From contig JAPUJT010000055.1 in the NCBI GenBank assembly GCA_027296055.1, positions 1 to 55,233 on the forward strand: a DNA stretch of 55,233 bases, given 5' to 3'. Positions 15,486-24,616 of the stretch are shown here, in pieces. The position numbers and the translations under genes are program-made. Under the pieces are notes generated by a model. It worked only from the letters and a program-made list of their open reading frames with translations. It did not search any database and was not told where the DNA came from. Position 1 is the first letter of the stretch. Every line of letters begins with the position of its first letter. The DNA is from Planctomycetota bacterium. GTDB lineage: Bacteria > Planctomycetota > JAPUJT01.

Positions 15486-17192
15486 CTACCTGAAGCGCTT
15501 CTCGATACGCCACTCGAGGTCGCCGGCGACCGGGTCCGCCACGTAGCCGACAACATAGATGAAGGTCGAGTCGATCGTGATGTCCGTGGCGAACTCCGAG
15601 CCCGTCGTTGGGTCCACGATCACGATCCCGGCGCTGCCGAAGCCTGGATCCAGAGAACCGGTCATTCGATCTCTCTTCTCTATCACCCACGCCGGATCGG
15701 CGAAGCTGGGCGTAGCGAGATACCCGGCAAGGTAGATCGAGGTGGCGTCGACAGCGATTCCGTCGGGGGAGTCGAACCCGAGGCTGAGGTCGTTCCATTC
15801 GGCCCCCCCCGAACCGAAGGTCAAGTCCAGGTTCCCCGTCGTGGAGTCACGCTTCTCGATCCGCCAGCGGGCGTCGCCCGCTCCGTCGTCCTCGTAGCCC
15901 GCCACGAAGATCGACGCGCCATCCACCCAGATCGCCTCCGCCCTGTCGTAGCCCGAGCTCAGATCCACGGTCTGCGCCCCGCCCGAGCCGAACCCGAGGA
16001 CGAGCGCCCCGTTGGACAGATTGCGCTTCTCGATGCGCCACTGCCCATTGCCGGGAAAGGCATCCCCCCCCGCGACGTACATCGCCGTCGAGTCGATGGC
16101 AATCGCTTGGGCCAGGTCGTCCATGCCGCTCGGGTTGCTCAATCGAGTCCCGTTGTTGCCGAAGGACGTATCGCGAGAACCGTCGGCGAGGCTGAGCTTG
16201 TCGATCCTCCACTGCCAGTCGAGCATCCCCGGGCTCTCATCGTTGCCCACCACATAGAGCCACGTGGAGTCTATCGCGATCGCGGTGGCCACCTCGACGG
16301 CTCCGGCACCGACGTTCACGCTCGGGTTGAACGTCACGGCGCCCAGAGTTCCGAAATTGATGTCCAGCATCCCGTCGCTGAGATTGCGCTTCTCGATTCG
16401 CCACTGCGGATCGGAGGCGCCCGGGAACTTGTCGAACCCGGCCAGGTAGATGTAGGTGCCATCGATCGCCATGCCATTGATCCGATCGTCGGCTGGGCTT
16501 GGATCGCTCGTGATAGCACCGAGGGTGCCGAAACCGTTGTCCGGCGCGCCGTCGGCGAGCTGCAGCTTCTCGACGCGCCACTGGGTGCCGTTGGTGGGTG
16601 AGCCCTGGTCGTATCCGGCGACGTAGATGTGCGTGACATCCACCGCCACGGCGTTCGGTATGTCCGTGCCCGGACTCGGATCACTCGAGACTACCCCACC
16701 ATTGCCGAAACCGGTGTCGAGGACGCCAGACATGCCGGTGTCGTCATCCTGGATGGTGAGCCTGGCGGCGCTCGGCGAGCCGAGAATCGCCCCTCCCGTG
16801 GGTCCGGTCAGAGTGAGGTCGACCCATTCGTCCCCCTCCACCGTCGGATCGTCGATAATCACGACGTCGAACGTTTTGGGTGTCATGTCCTGATCGACCC
16901 AGGCCAGGCTGCCCGAAGCTGGCGTGTAGTCCACACTTGCCGTCGCGGTGCCCCCGCCCGTGGCGAACGACACGCTCACCGCACCTGCAGCATTCACTAC
17001 CCTCTCCACCGTGATCGTGACGGGGCCGCTCGCCTCGATTCCGGCGTAGCTCGCCATGGAAAACCGGATCTCGGGCGGAGGTGGGGGGGGAGGCGGGACG
17101 GTCCCTCCGCTGCTGCTGCTCTTGTTGCATCCGGCGAGGAGGAGCACGGGAAATGTGAGGAGAAAGGCGCGCCCGAAGGATCGCATGGTCAT
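15486..17192 (-). CDS. Lipoprotein with Calx-beta domain and seven delta-60 repeats
   Basis: 568 residues from ATG 17192 (AGGGG upstream; ATG 17255 would add 21 residues before the signal). The lipobox V-L-L-L-A-G-C gives Cys 20, followed by a Ser-rich linker and poly-Pro. A Calx-beta domain occupies about 45-150 (G-P-V-T-I-T-V-E-R ... I-Q-D-D-D). Seven tandem delta-60 repeats follow, each with [LD]-x-x-F-G-x-x-G, A-[IV]-x-[IVD], I-[YF]-[VL]-[AV]-G and W-[RV]-[IV]-E-K-R; they form a beta-propeller-like array. Likely exposed on the outer membrane or exported; ligand unknown. First gene of the redox cluster. Confidence 0.85.
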   Translation of the reverse strand: MTMRSFGRAFLLTFPVLLLAGCNKSSSSGGTVPPPPPPPPEIRFSMASYAGIEASGPVTITVERVVNAAGAVSVSFATGGGTATASVDYTPASGSLAWVDQDMTPKTFDVVIIDDPTVEGDEWVDLTLTGPTGGAILGSPSAARLTIQDDDTGMSGVLDTGFGNGGVVSSDPSPGTDIPNAVAVDVTHIYVAGYDQGSPTNGTQWRVEKLQLADGAPDNGFGTLGAITSDPSPADDRINGMAIDGTYIYLAGFDKFPGASDPQWRIEKRNLSDGMLDINFGTLGAVTFNPSVNVGAGAVEVATAIAIDSTWLYVVGNDESPGMLDWQWRIDKLSLADGSRDTSFGNNGTRLSNPSGMDDLAQAIAIDSTAMYVAGGDAFPGNGQWRIEKRNLSNGALVLGFGSGGAQTVDLSSGYDRAEAIWVDGASIFVAGYEDDGAGDARWRIEKRDSTTGNLDLTFGSGGAEWNDLSLGFDSPDGIAVDATSIYLAGYLATPSFADPAWVIEKRDRMTGSLDPGFGSAGIVIVDPTTGSEFATDITIDSTFIYVVGYVADPVAGDLEWRIEKRFR

Positions 17193-17272
17193 GGCATAGC
17201 CCCTGCGTATCGAATTGCGGTAGCCCCAATGTAGCGTAGAGGAATGCGGAGTCAAGAAGGCGAGGCGCGAGG

Positions 17273-17941
17273 TTACCAGCGCACGGAAATGGACCGGGCG
17301 CGGGCGCGGCGGCGATCCCAGAAGGAGACGGAGCCGGATCGGCGGCCGTATTCATAAAGAGCCTTGGTCACCCGGACGTCCTCGCGGCAGTATTCTTCGA
17401 GACGCGTCCAGTCGCCGCTCTCATACCATTCGATCGCCATGCCGCCGTGCCCCCCCTTGCCGATTCGCAGGGTCTGCTTCAGCAGGCTATCGAGAGAGAC
17501 GCGATGACCCGCCGCCATCTGGATCTCATCGAGAAGGTCGAGTGTGGGGAGGTTCCGGACGGCCCGCCGCGTGTAGGCTCGGAGGACTTCGTAGTCGAAT
17601 CGACGAATGTTGAATCCAATCGTGCGGGACGCGGCAAACAGGTCCTCGATGAGAAGAGGGGCGTCCTGCTCGAAATAAGTTCGAAACCGGTCGTCGGCGT
17701 AAGAGTAGGTGACGGCCACCGACATGCCCATGTCGCGGATTCCACTTCGACCTCGGATCTGATCGAATCCCACCTTGGTCTCGAGATCCAGGATGAGCTG
17801 GGAACCGGAGGGCACCGGAGGGATGCGACGCGAGGTCTCTTGCAACGCCGAGGGACCGCCCGAGAAGAGGAGGCTTGCCTGCTGGAAGCCAGGCTCCTCC
17901 CCCCAGTCGGCCTGCCGGGAGTCACTCGTCATCTGGACCAT
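17273..17941 (-). CDS. Predicted 3'-5' exonuclease of the RNase H-like (DEDD) superfamily
   Basis: 222 residues. The DEDD acidic residues can be placed at L-I-L-D-L-E-T-K (about 50), G-F-N-I-R-R-F-D-Y-E-V-L (about 108) and Y-C-R-E-D-V-R-V-T-K (about 187). This resembles the YprB-like predicted exonucleases that use a C-terminal E-D-V-x-x-T motif. The first 45 residues have no recognisable fold. Substrate is unknown, and a helicase partner is not adjacent. Stop TAA lies 80 bases from the start of the delta-60 lipoprotein gene. Confidence 0.65.
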   Translation of the reverse strand: MVQMTSDSRQADWGEEPGFQQASLLFSGGPSALQETSRRIPPVPSGSQLILDLETKVGFDQIRGRSGIRDMGMSVAVTYSYADDRFRTYFEQDAPLLIEDLFAASRTIGFNIRRFDYEVLRAYTRRAVRNLPTLDLLDEIQMAAGHRVSLDSLLKQTLRIGKGGHGGMAIEWYESGDWTRLEEYCREDVRVTKALYEYGRRSGSVSFWDRRRARARSISVRW

Positions 17942-18114
17942 TCTCCATCTCCCTCATCGGAAGCGCCCCTACTCGGAACAATTGTAAAGCGTAGGTCTGA
18001 CACGCGAAGCGCCGGATCCCGTGACCTGAAGGACGCAACATTTCCGGCCTGGAGATCGTCTTCTCCTGGTGAGGACGAGCGGCATTCCGGGGCCAGCAGG
18101 GCCCGGTTGGTTGT

Positions 18115-18143
18115 TTGACTCGGCGTACCCGGGACCCTATCAT
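18115..18143 (+). promoter_or_regulatory. Sigma-70-type promoter for the outer-membrane barrel gene
   Basis: TTGACT (18115-18120), exact 17-base spacer, TATCAT (18138-18143). The ~60-base leader includes a six-pair hairpin, GCCCGT (18161-18166) with ACGGGC, before a TGGAGG ribosome-binding site. Confidence 0.65.
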
Positions 18144-18210
18144 CAGGGCCTTCGGGATGGCCCGTAACGAGGACGGGCCGCAGTCACGGAAATCATGAAC
18201 TGGAGGTCTC

Positions 18211-19113
18211 GTGGAGAAGCGGATCGCTCTGCTCCTGTTGGCGTTTCTGTTGTCGCCGCTCTCGGCCCAGGCGGGGGAGTTGCTCAACCAGTTCGATCGG
18301 CCTCGACGGGACCGCAAGTCCGACGATCGCCGGCAGTGGCACGGCGTGACGTTCTTCAACGCCTTCGGCCTGAGCGGCGGAATCTGGAACGCCGTCATCG
18401 ACAGTGAGATCCGGATCGACAAGGCCAACGTCATAGGATCGCCGGTGGATTTCGGGCCGAACCTCGGGATCGAAAGCACCCAACCGCTCTTCGTCGGAAA
18501 GACCTTCTTCGGGTACGAGTGGAAGGAGGGGCGAGCGCTCCGGATCGAGACCTCGTACTTCTGGGGGCGATACGAGGGGTCAGAGCAGACGGTCGCTGGC
18601 GACGAGTTCGTGCTTGACGGATGGACTTTTTCGGACGGCACCGCGTGGGATTCGAAGGTCGACATCCTGCAGGGGAAAACGACTCTCCGCTTCACGCCCT
18701 GGATCATCGACCTTGGTCTCGTCCAGATCCGACCCAGCTTCTACGGAGGTGGCGTCTACATGCAATGGACGCTGCGCCTGGACGTCACGACACAGCCCGC
18801 CACCGGAGACATCGGCGACAACGGCAATGTGAAAGACAGGTATCACGCGGCCATGGGTTTTGTCGGCGGTCACCTCGAGGTGCGCGTGGGCCCGGTCTGG
18901 GCGTACGTGTGGGCGGGAGGCCTGCAGTTCAAGAGGAACGAGTTGGCCGCGCAGTACTTCGAGGCGGGTGGCGGGCTCAAGTTCGAGATCCTCCCCTTCC
19001 TGGTAGCCAACGCCGAGTTCTCCTACATCGAAGCCAACCTGGATCGAAACGATCAGTTTCGCACCAACTTCCAGATGTACGGGCCATCCGTTTTCCTCGT
19101 CCTGAAATACTGA
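18211..19113 (+). CDS. Outer-membrane beta-barrel protein, unknown ligand
   Basis: 300 residues from GTG 18211. A classic signal peptide (MEKRIALLLLAFLLSPLSAQA) is followed by alternating amphipathic strands rich in aromatic residues, for example F-F-G-Y-E-W-K-E, I-E-T-S-Y-F-W-G-R-Y and R-P-S-F-Y-G-G-G-V-Y-M-Q-W. The C-terminus ends M-Y-G-P-S-V-F-L-V-L-K-Y, an aromatic last strand as expected for barrel assembly. No close family is recognised. It has its own good promoter and a short gap to the next, also exported, gene. Confidence 0.75.
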   Translation: MEKRIALLLLAFLLSPLSAQAGELLNQFDRPRRDRKSDDRRQWHGVTFFNAFGLSGGIWNAVIDSEIRIDKANVIGSPVDFGPNLGIESTQPLFVGKTFFGYEWKEGRALRIETSYFWGRYEGSEQTVAGDEFVLDGWTFSDGTAWDSKVDILQGKTTLRFTPWIIDLGLVQIRPSFYGGGVYMQWTLRLDVTTQPATGDIGDNGNVKDRYHAAMGFVGGHLEVRVGPVWAYVWAGGLQFKRNELAAQYFEAGGGLKFEILPFLVANAEFSYIEANLDRNDQFRTNFQMYGPSVFLVLKY

Positions 19114-19153
19114 TCCGCCCTGGCACACCATGAGCCACCGGGAGTGATGTAGC

Positions 19154-20185
19154 TTGCGGCTCGTTCCATCGATCTTCGCGTTCGTCATCCTCGCCGCCCT
19201 GGTCTCTGCCGTGTACATCGGAGGTCTCTCCCACCCCTGTCCGAGTCGTGGCGTCGGTGCGAACGTGCCCCTGGGTCCCGTTGGGCGGCCAGCGACTGAC
19301 GGCCCGCGGCCCCGCTCGGTGGCCGCCATCCCGGAAGGAATCGAAAGCGTCCTCACGTTCAACTTCTCGAAGGAGCCGTCGAGTCCCTGGCTATCCGGGA
19401 TGCGCCCCAAGCCCGATCGAGCAGAGTCGTTTCGCATACCCGGTCTGCCGGAAGAATTACTGGGGAAGATCCTTGCCGCCGGCATGACGCGGCTTTCCCT
19501 GGGGGCCAGAGGATTTCGCGCGGGCCTTACGAAACGAGGCGACCGGGAGGAGCTGAGGATCATCGAGACGGAAAGGGCCCTCTCGGAGGTGGCGGCAGGG
19601 CTGGAGTCGCTATCGAAGGATCGCGGCACGGCCGTCGAGAGGCTGGCCGGCGGTCGTATCTTCTCCGTCAAGGGCAAGGACAAGACTCCGACCTGGATCG
19701 GAATCGCCGGTGAGAACACGCTCATCATCTCCACGACCGCTGACCTGGCACGGAAGGCCCTCTCCCGTCTGAGCGAAGGCAAGGTCCGAGCCAGATCGTC
19801 GCTGGAGGAGGTTTCCGCCGGGGTGGACTGGGCCGCTCCTGTCGTCCTGATCCGGCTCTACGATACGAAGAATCCCCATGACCTCTTCTCGCCGCTGAAT
19901 CCGGCCCGGGACAAGTCTCTACCCCAGGCGAGGCAGTTTCGCGTTCGAGGGATCAGCCTCGAGGTCAAGGGAGGCCCAGCGCCCAGCGCGACGCTCGACG
20001 TCCTCACCGAGGAACCGGACGAAGCGCGCGCTTACTATACCGACCTCCTCGACCTCGAATCCGTTCTCGAGGAGGGGAAGTCGCCCGGCAAAGGTTGGAT
20101 CCAGATGCGCTTTGATTCGAAGGAGGGAAAGGAAAGCCGGTTTTGGCACCGAGTCTTCCTCCTCTTCGGGTATCAGCCCCGCTAA
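19154..20185 (+). CDS. Exported or membrane-anchored protein of unknown function
   Basis: 343 residues from TTG 19154 (GGAGTGATG upstream; no ATG alternative near). Residues 4-24 form a hydrophobic anchor. The rest is mixed alpha/beta with the pattern W-I-G-I-A-G-E-N-T-L-I-I-S-T-T and T-A-D-L-A-R-K-A-L, which resembles proteins that score or threshold a per-residue quantity in DUF3352-like families, but I cannot assign it. It follows the barrel protein by 40 bases and its stop is two bases from the convergent RND gene. Confidence 0.6.
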   Translation: MRLVPSIFAFVILAALVSAVYIGGLSHPCPSRGVGANVPLGPVGRPATDGPRPRSVAAIPEGIESVLTFNFSKEPSSPWLSGMRPKPDRAESFRIPGLPEELLGKILAAGMTRLSLGARGFRAGLTKRGDREELRIIETERALSEVAAGLESLSKDRGTAVERLAGGRIFSVKGKDKTPTWIGIAGENTLIISTTADLARKALSRLSEGKVRARSSLEEVSAGVDWAAPVVLIRLYDTKNPHDLFSPLNPARDKSLPQARQFRVRGISLEVKGGPAPSATLDVLTEEPDEARAYYTDLLDLESVLEEGKSPGKGWIQMRFDSKEGKESRFWHRVFLLFGYQPR

Positions 20186-20187
20186 TT

Positions 20188-22866
20188 TCAGGTTTCCCCC
20201 CCACTCGACTGCTTTCTCGAGGCGCGTCGGGCTGTCCCGTAGAAGAGCTGCATCAGGGGCGGCAGGGCGAGCCAGCAGCTTAGCAGGCACGCGGCGACCC
20301 CTACGGAGAGGACGAAGCCCAGGCTGGAGAGCCCCGGGTGCTGCGAGAGGACCCCGATGGCGCCGCACCCCACGATCGTCGTGAGAGATGTGAGCAACAC
20401 CGCCTTGCCGGTGCTCCCCCAGAGAATGTCGGCAAGTGCCCCGGGCTTCTCGCGATACCGATGCATGATGTGCACTCCATCGACGACGCCGATCCCGAGG
20501 ATCAAGGGAAGGACGACGAGGTTGGCGCTGTTGAACTCGAGCCCGAGCGGTTTCATCACACCCACCATCCAGACGGCCCCCATCAGGAGTGGGGTGATGG
20601 CAAGGACCGCGGCGCGTACATCTCGGAAGTCGATCATCAGGACGGCGAAGACGACCAGAAGGGCCACGACACCGGCCTTGCCGTATCCGCGAATCATCAG
20701 CCCGGTCGATTCATAGACCTGCACCGGCGCCCCCGTCACTTCCGGATCCACGGATCGGACGTCCTCGAGGAAACGCTCCTGCGGCTCGAGCTCCCAGATG
20801 TTCTCCCGCGGATAGACCATCAGCAGGTAGTGCCCCTCCGCTCCCAGGAAACGACCCCGTATCTCTTCGGGGAGATCCTCCAGGCGAAGCGGCGCATCCG
20901 GGAGATGTCGCTCGAACCGCTCGAGCAGCGCTGCGAGCTGGTCCTGAAAGGCGACCTGGGCGCCGGCAAGGCGATCCGATGCGTCGGGTGCGGCGGCGAT
21001 GCGGTCGGCGAGGGCACCGGCATCCTCCGCGAGCTCCGACAGGGTCTCCGTTGCCGCGGCCTCGCCTGCCTCGAAGGCCGCCTCCGTCGCCCGATCCAGG
21101 GCCTGGGCAAGGCGCAGGATGGCCTCGCGAATTCGCTTCACATTTATCTCCGGAGGCGATTTCGTTCGCTCGGGCAGGCCCTCGAGTGTCTCGCGCATAG
21201 CCCGGATCGACGCCAGCCTCGCTTCCTGGCGCTCCGGCAGGATCCGAGGAAGCCCGTCCACCTTTCTGACGGTGGGGAGGGCCTCGAACTGGTCCGTCCT
21301 CGCTCGAGCCTCCTCGAGGCTCTCGCAGAGGCTCGCACAGAACCAGGTCGTCATCCCCTCTCCCGCGATGAGCTTCCGCTCGTAACGGACCGATTCCAGC
21401 TCCTGCACCTGAAGCTCGAGGAGGCTGTACTGGAACTCCGTGCCGCGCGATCCAACGAGAGCAGCGCCGGTCAGCAGCACGCTGAGGACGAGCAAGGGAA
21501 GCGGGTGGCGGTAGAGGCGGACCAGGAAGGCCGGGGTCCGGGGCTGAGGGCGAGCGCGACCGGGCGGGCTTCTATCCGTCAGGATCAGGAGGGATGGAAA
21601 GAGAATCAGCATCGAGATCAGACAAAGGATCATCCCGACGCCCGAAATGATCCCCATCTCCGCAATCCCCAGGAAGGTGCCGATCGCGGTGGCGAAGAAC
21701 GCGCACGCCATCGTCATCGCCCCGGTCACGATGCCGCCTCCCGTCAGCACCATCGCCTCGCGGAGAGCGTTGGCGGGAGGAGACCCCTGGCGACGCGCCT
21801 CCTGGTAGCGCGCGAGATAGTGGATCCCGAAGTCTATGCCGAGGCCTACCAAGATGACGCCAAAGATGACCGAGAGGAGGTTCAAGTGGCCAATGATCAG
21901 GGTGGCGGCTCCGAAGGACCACATGATGCCGACCATCAGGGTCAGCACCGCAAGCAGGGGCTGGAAGAAGTTCCGGAAGAAGAGGATGAAAAGAGCGGCG
22001 ACGCCCACGACCGACACCACGGAGGCCAGCAGCATGTCCCTCGAAACAACCTCCATCTCATCATGAGCGAGGACCGGCCGGCCCGTCAGGCCCACCTCGA
22101 GGCCCGGGTGACGCGGGGCCACGCGATCCATCGATTCGCGCACGATCGCGCTCAGGCCCGCGTCCAGCTCCGGGTAGGGTTGGATCTCGATGAAGAGGAA
22201 TCGTCCGTCATCACTCCAGAAGTATCGGCCCTTCGAGTCGGACCAGCCTGCGAGGAGGGAGTCCGACTGATCCATCCCCGCCACGGCGTCCGATAGCCCC
22301 CGGATCAGCCTTGCCAGAGAGGGAAGCGCCTCCGGCGGGAAATCTCCGCGTCCGCCGGCTTTCGCTGCCCGCGTTCCGATCCCGTCGAAGAGGCTCTCCA
22401 GGCCGCGTGGGGTCAGGGCCCCACCGATCAGGTCGGCGCCTCCAGCCACGGCCGAAGCGATCCGTTCCAGCTCCTCTGGTGGAAGGAGGAGGATGGCCTT
22501 CTCGAGAAAGGCCTCGTCCTCGATCCGGAACTTGGTGCGAGTCCCGACCGGCAGCCGAGGATCGAGATCGGCGACCAGGTCCTTCGCGTACGCGATCGCC
22601 CGATCCGGATCGGTCGCGTCCACCACGATCAAGCCCCCCTCCAGGGTGGAGAACTCCTCGACGAAGGCGAGGTACCGCTGGTTGTAGGGCAGGTCGGGGG
22701 ACAGGAGGTCGTTCCGGGCGGTTCGAAGCGTCATGAAGCTCGCCGTGTACCAGACCGACGCGGCGCCAAGTAGAAGAGAGGCGAGTGCAAGGAGGAGGGG
22801 AACCCGCGTTACCGTCGCGGCGATGAACTCCAGGGGAACGTGACTGATGGGCTGATTGGATTTCAT
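20188..22866 (-). CDS. RND/MMPL-superfamily exporter, HpnN-like
   Basis: 892 residues with the two-fold RND plan: an N-terminal membrane segment (about 22-44), a periplasmic domain to about 260, a five-to-six-segment membrane bundle (about 285-430), a second segment near 450, a second periplasmic domain with a long helical part rich in Ala/Glu, and a closing bundle from about 715. L-G-I-D-F-G-I-H-Y and L-G-I-G-V-V-D-G-V-H-I carry the transmembrane aspartates of MMPL proteins. The N-terminal D-L-L-S-P-D-L-P-Y-N-Q-R segment matches hopanoid transporter HpnN. Together with HpnG- and HpnA-like genes upstream on the same strand this suggests hopanoid export to the outer membrane. Confidence 0.82.
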   Translation of the reverse strand: MKSNQPISHVPLEFIAATVTRVPLLLALASLLLGAASVWYTASFMTLRTARNDLLSPDLPYNQRYLAFVEEFSTLEGGLIVVDATDPDRAIAYAKDLVADLDPRLPVGTRTKFRIEDEAFLEKAILLLPPEELERIASAVAGGADLIGGALTPRGLESLFDGIGTRAAKAGGRGDFPPEALPSLARLIRGLSDAVAGMDQSDSLLAGWSDSKGRYFWSDDGRFLFIEIQPYPELDAGLSAIVRESMDRVAPRHPGLEVGLTGRPVLAHDEMEVVSRDMLLASVVSVVGVAALFILFFRNFFQPLLAVLTLMVGIMWSFGAATLIIGHLNLLSVIFGVILVGLGIDFGIHYLARYQEARRQGSPPANALREAMVLTGGGIVTGAMTMACAFFATAIGTFLGIAEMGIISGVGMILCLISMLILFPSLLILTDRSPPGRARPQPRTPAFLVRLYRHPLPLLVLSVLLTGAALVGSRGTEFQYSLLELQVQELESVRYERKLIAGEGMTTWFCASLCESLEEARARTDQFEALPTVRKVDGLPRILPERQEARLASIRAMRETLEGLPERTKSPPEINVKRIREAILRLAQALDRATEAAFEAGEAAATETLSELAEDAGALADRIAAAPDASDRLAGAQVAFQDQLAALLERFERHLPDAPLRLEDLPEEIRGRFLGAEGHYLLMVYPRENIWELEPQERFLEDVRSVDPEVTGAPVQVYESTGLMIRGYGKAGVVALLVVFAVLMIDFRDVRAAVLAITPLLMGAVWMVGVMKPLGLEFNSANLVVLPLILGIGVVDGVHIMHRYREKPGALADILWGSTGKAVLLTSLTTIVGCGAIGVLSQHPGLSSLGFVLSVGVAACLLSCWLALPPLMQLFYGTARRASRKQSSGGET

Positions 22867-22878
22867 CGGGCCGGCGCC

Positions 22879-23484
22879 TCAGGACCCGGGGAGCATGGGC
22901 AAATAGGCGGAGAGCCCGGGGAAGAGGATCGGCAGGCCGACGAGGGCCAGGACCGTCTCGATTGCCGCGATCGTATTCAGCTCGCGGGGAAGGATCTCTC
23001 GAAGGGGGAATCGATGATCACCGGATCGGTATCCATGAAAGTGGGGGATCAATCGAGGGACAGATTCACGATACTTCCGGTACGCCTCCCCGATGGCTTG
23101 CTCCAGAAACTCTTCCTCCGCTCGGATGATGAGGGAGTACTGGATCCCGAATACCACGACGAGCGGGAAGATCAGCAACGGTTGACCGGACGCGATGCAG
23201 ACGCCGACGGAAATCACGAAGTTCCCGATGTAGAGAGGGTTTCGGATGAGCGAGTAGGGTCCCGTCACGACAAGGTCGTCGACCCGTATCTTCCTGTGAG
23301 ACCGGGTCTTCGGCCCCGCGTGGCGCAGAGCCCAGATGCGGAGCGCCTCGCCGACAGCCGCGACTCCCACTCCGGCCAGGAGGTAGACCTCATCGGCCGC
23401 GGAGAGGAGGAAGAGAGCCACCACCAGCGGGATCGGGGTGTAGGAACGGTATCGGAAGAAGAGTTGAGCTATCGATCGGAGCAT
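22879..23484 (-). CDS. ICMT/PEMT-like membrane methyltransferase
   Basis: 201 residues, four or five membrane segments. The SAM-binding signature of isoprenylcysteine carboxyl methyltransferase-like proteins is clear: V-V-T-G-P-Y-S-L-I-R-N-P-L-Y-I-G-N, then I-I-R-A-E-E-E-F-L, then A-Y-R-K-Y-R-E-S-V-P-R. Substrates of bacterial members are mostly unknown lipids or quinone-like compounds. Only 12 bases separate its stop from the HpnN-like start, so methylation of the exported lipid is a reasonable but untested idea. A second member is at 49876. Confidence 0.85.
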   Translation of the reverse strand: MLRSIAQLFFRYRSYTPIPLVVALFLLSAADEVYLLAGVGVAAVGEALRIWALRHAGPKTRSHRKIRVDDLVVTGPYSLIRNPLYIGNFVISVGVCIASGQPLLIFPLVVVFGIQYSLIIRAEEEFLEQAIGEAYRKYRESVPRLIPHFHGYRSGDHRFPLREILPRELNTIAAIETVLALVGLPILFPGLSAYLPMLPGS

Positions 23485-23539
23485 TATCGGAGCGTTATCT
23501 GATCATTGGACGGGGGGACGGATCTTCTCCCGGGCGGGA

Positions 23540-23692
23540 TCAGCTCAGGAGGGTTCGGACGGACACGATAATCTCTGCGGACAGGATGACGGTGGCCAGG
23601 ACCCAGCCTGTCACAAGCAACGCGCGCCGGATCGGCCTCGGGACCTTCGGAAGACGTCGCCTGGTGGAGGGAGGAGGCTGCGGATCTGTCAT
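23540..23692 (-). CDS. Single-pass small membrane protein (50 aa)
   Basis: ATG 23692 follows GGGGAGCAGGG, 13 bases after the previous gene's stop. A Pro/Arg-rich cytoplasmic N-terminus (about 25 residues) precedes one membrane segment (A-L-L-V-T-G-W-V-L-A-T-V-I-L-S-A). No family recognised; its position in a tight minus-strand run supports it being real. Confidence 0.45.
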   Translation of the reverse strand: MTDPQPPPSTRRRLPKVPRPIRRALLVTGWVLATVILSAEIIVSVRTLLS

Positions 23693-23705
23693 TTGCCCTG
23701 CTCCC

Positions 23706-24557
23706 CTACCCCTTGATCTCGTCGATGATTTTCTTCGCCTTGTCTCCGGCTTCGAGTCCCTTGAACCCGTAGCGGACTTTCTTGAGGAGCTTGAGACCTC
23801 CCTCGGCGTCCTCCTCACGCACCTTCATCCCCTTTTCGATCAACTGCATGCCGACCTCGTTGATCTCTTTCAGCGCCTCGGTGGCCAGCGCCTTCAGGAC
23901 CGGAGTAAAGGATCTGTTCTTCTCCAGCTTCCGATAGGCGGAGATCGCATACATGTACTTCTCATCGGCGAACTTCCCTTCTGCCTTGTTGAACGACTTC
24001 AATATCTTCCGATACCGGCTCGCGGAGATCGACTTCCCCTCGAGCTTCTTCTGGGCCTCGTCGATCTTCTTGGATGCGTGAAGGGCCCCGGGCGGAAACC
24101 CTACCGGTCCCACGAGGACCTCGCCAGCCGGGTCGAGAAGGAAGGTGGCGGGAGGTTCCTTGAACTTGTACTTCGCCTGGTTCTGACGGTAAATGGTTCG
24201 ATGGTGCTCGCAGGTAATTCCCTCGTAGAGCGGGCACTTGTAGACCGTTGCGCCCGACCTCGGATCCACCACCTGGTCTACCTGGTGCTCCTCACCCTGA
24301 ACCGCTCCCCGGTGGGCGATCACGCAGACGAACTGCTCCTTGGCTCTCTTCACGAAGAGTTGATTGTTGAACGTACCCCGGAGCTGCAGCTTCGCCTTCT
24401 TGTCCCCGTCGCGATGGAAGGAGAGAAGAACGATGACATTCCTCGCCTTCGCCACTTCCAGGGCGTCGTCGAGGCTCTTGTACCACTGGATCTTCTCCAG
24501 AGGGGCCCTCTGGGGAAGCACCCCGAGGCCGAGCAGCAGCATGAGGACGATATGCAT
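23706..24557 (-). CDS. Exported thioredoxin-fold protein with helical C-terminus
   Basis: 283 residues from ATG 24557 (the longer open frame upstream lacks coding character). Signal peptide MHIVLMLLLGLGVLPQRA. Residues about 20-150 look like a thioredoxin-like fold of the kind using a helix near A-L-E-V-A-K-A-R-N-V-I-V-L-L-S-F-H-R-D, but the C-x-x-C is replaced by H-R-D-G-D, so it is probably not an oxidoreductase. P-P-A-T-F-L-L-D-P-A-G-E-V-L is the cis-Pro region. The last 120 residues are lysine-rich helices. Function unknown. Confidence 0.65.
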   Translation of the reverse strand: MHIVLMLLLGLGVLPQRAPLEKIQWYKSLDDALEVAKARNVIVLLSFHRDGDKKAKLQLRGTFNNQLFVKRAKEQFVCVIAHRGAVQGEEHQVDQVVDPRSGATVYKCPLYEGITCEHHRTIYRQNQAKYKFKEPPATFLLDPAGEVLVGPVGFPPGALHASKKIDEAQKKLEGKSISASRYRKILKSFNKAEGKFADEKYMYAISAYRKLEKNRSFTPVLKALATEALKEINEVGMQLIEKGMKVREEDAEGGLKLLKKVRYGFKGLEAGDKAKKIIDEIKG

Positions 24558-24616
24558 GCCGGGGATTATAGCAAATGATGCCCCGTCGAGGACCAGGGAG
24601 GGGGAGCTGTCTGCGT

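Noticed and set aside
20338..22296. 652-codon open frame on the plus strand opposite the RND exporter
   Set aside because: It mirrors codon positions of a clearly conserved MMPL gene; composition is Arg/His/Gln/Asp-rich with no recognisable motif. Long antisense frames are expected in GC-rich DNA.
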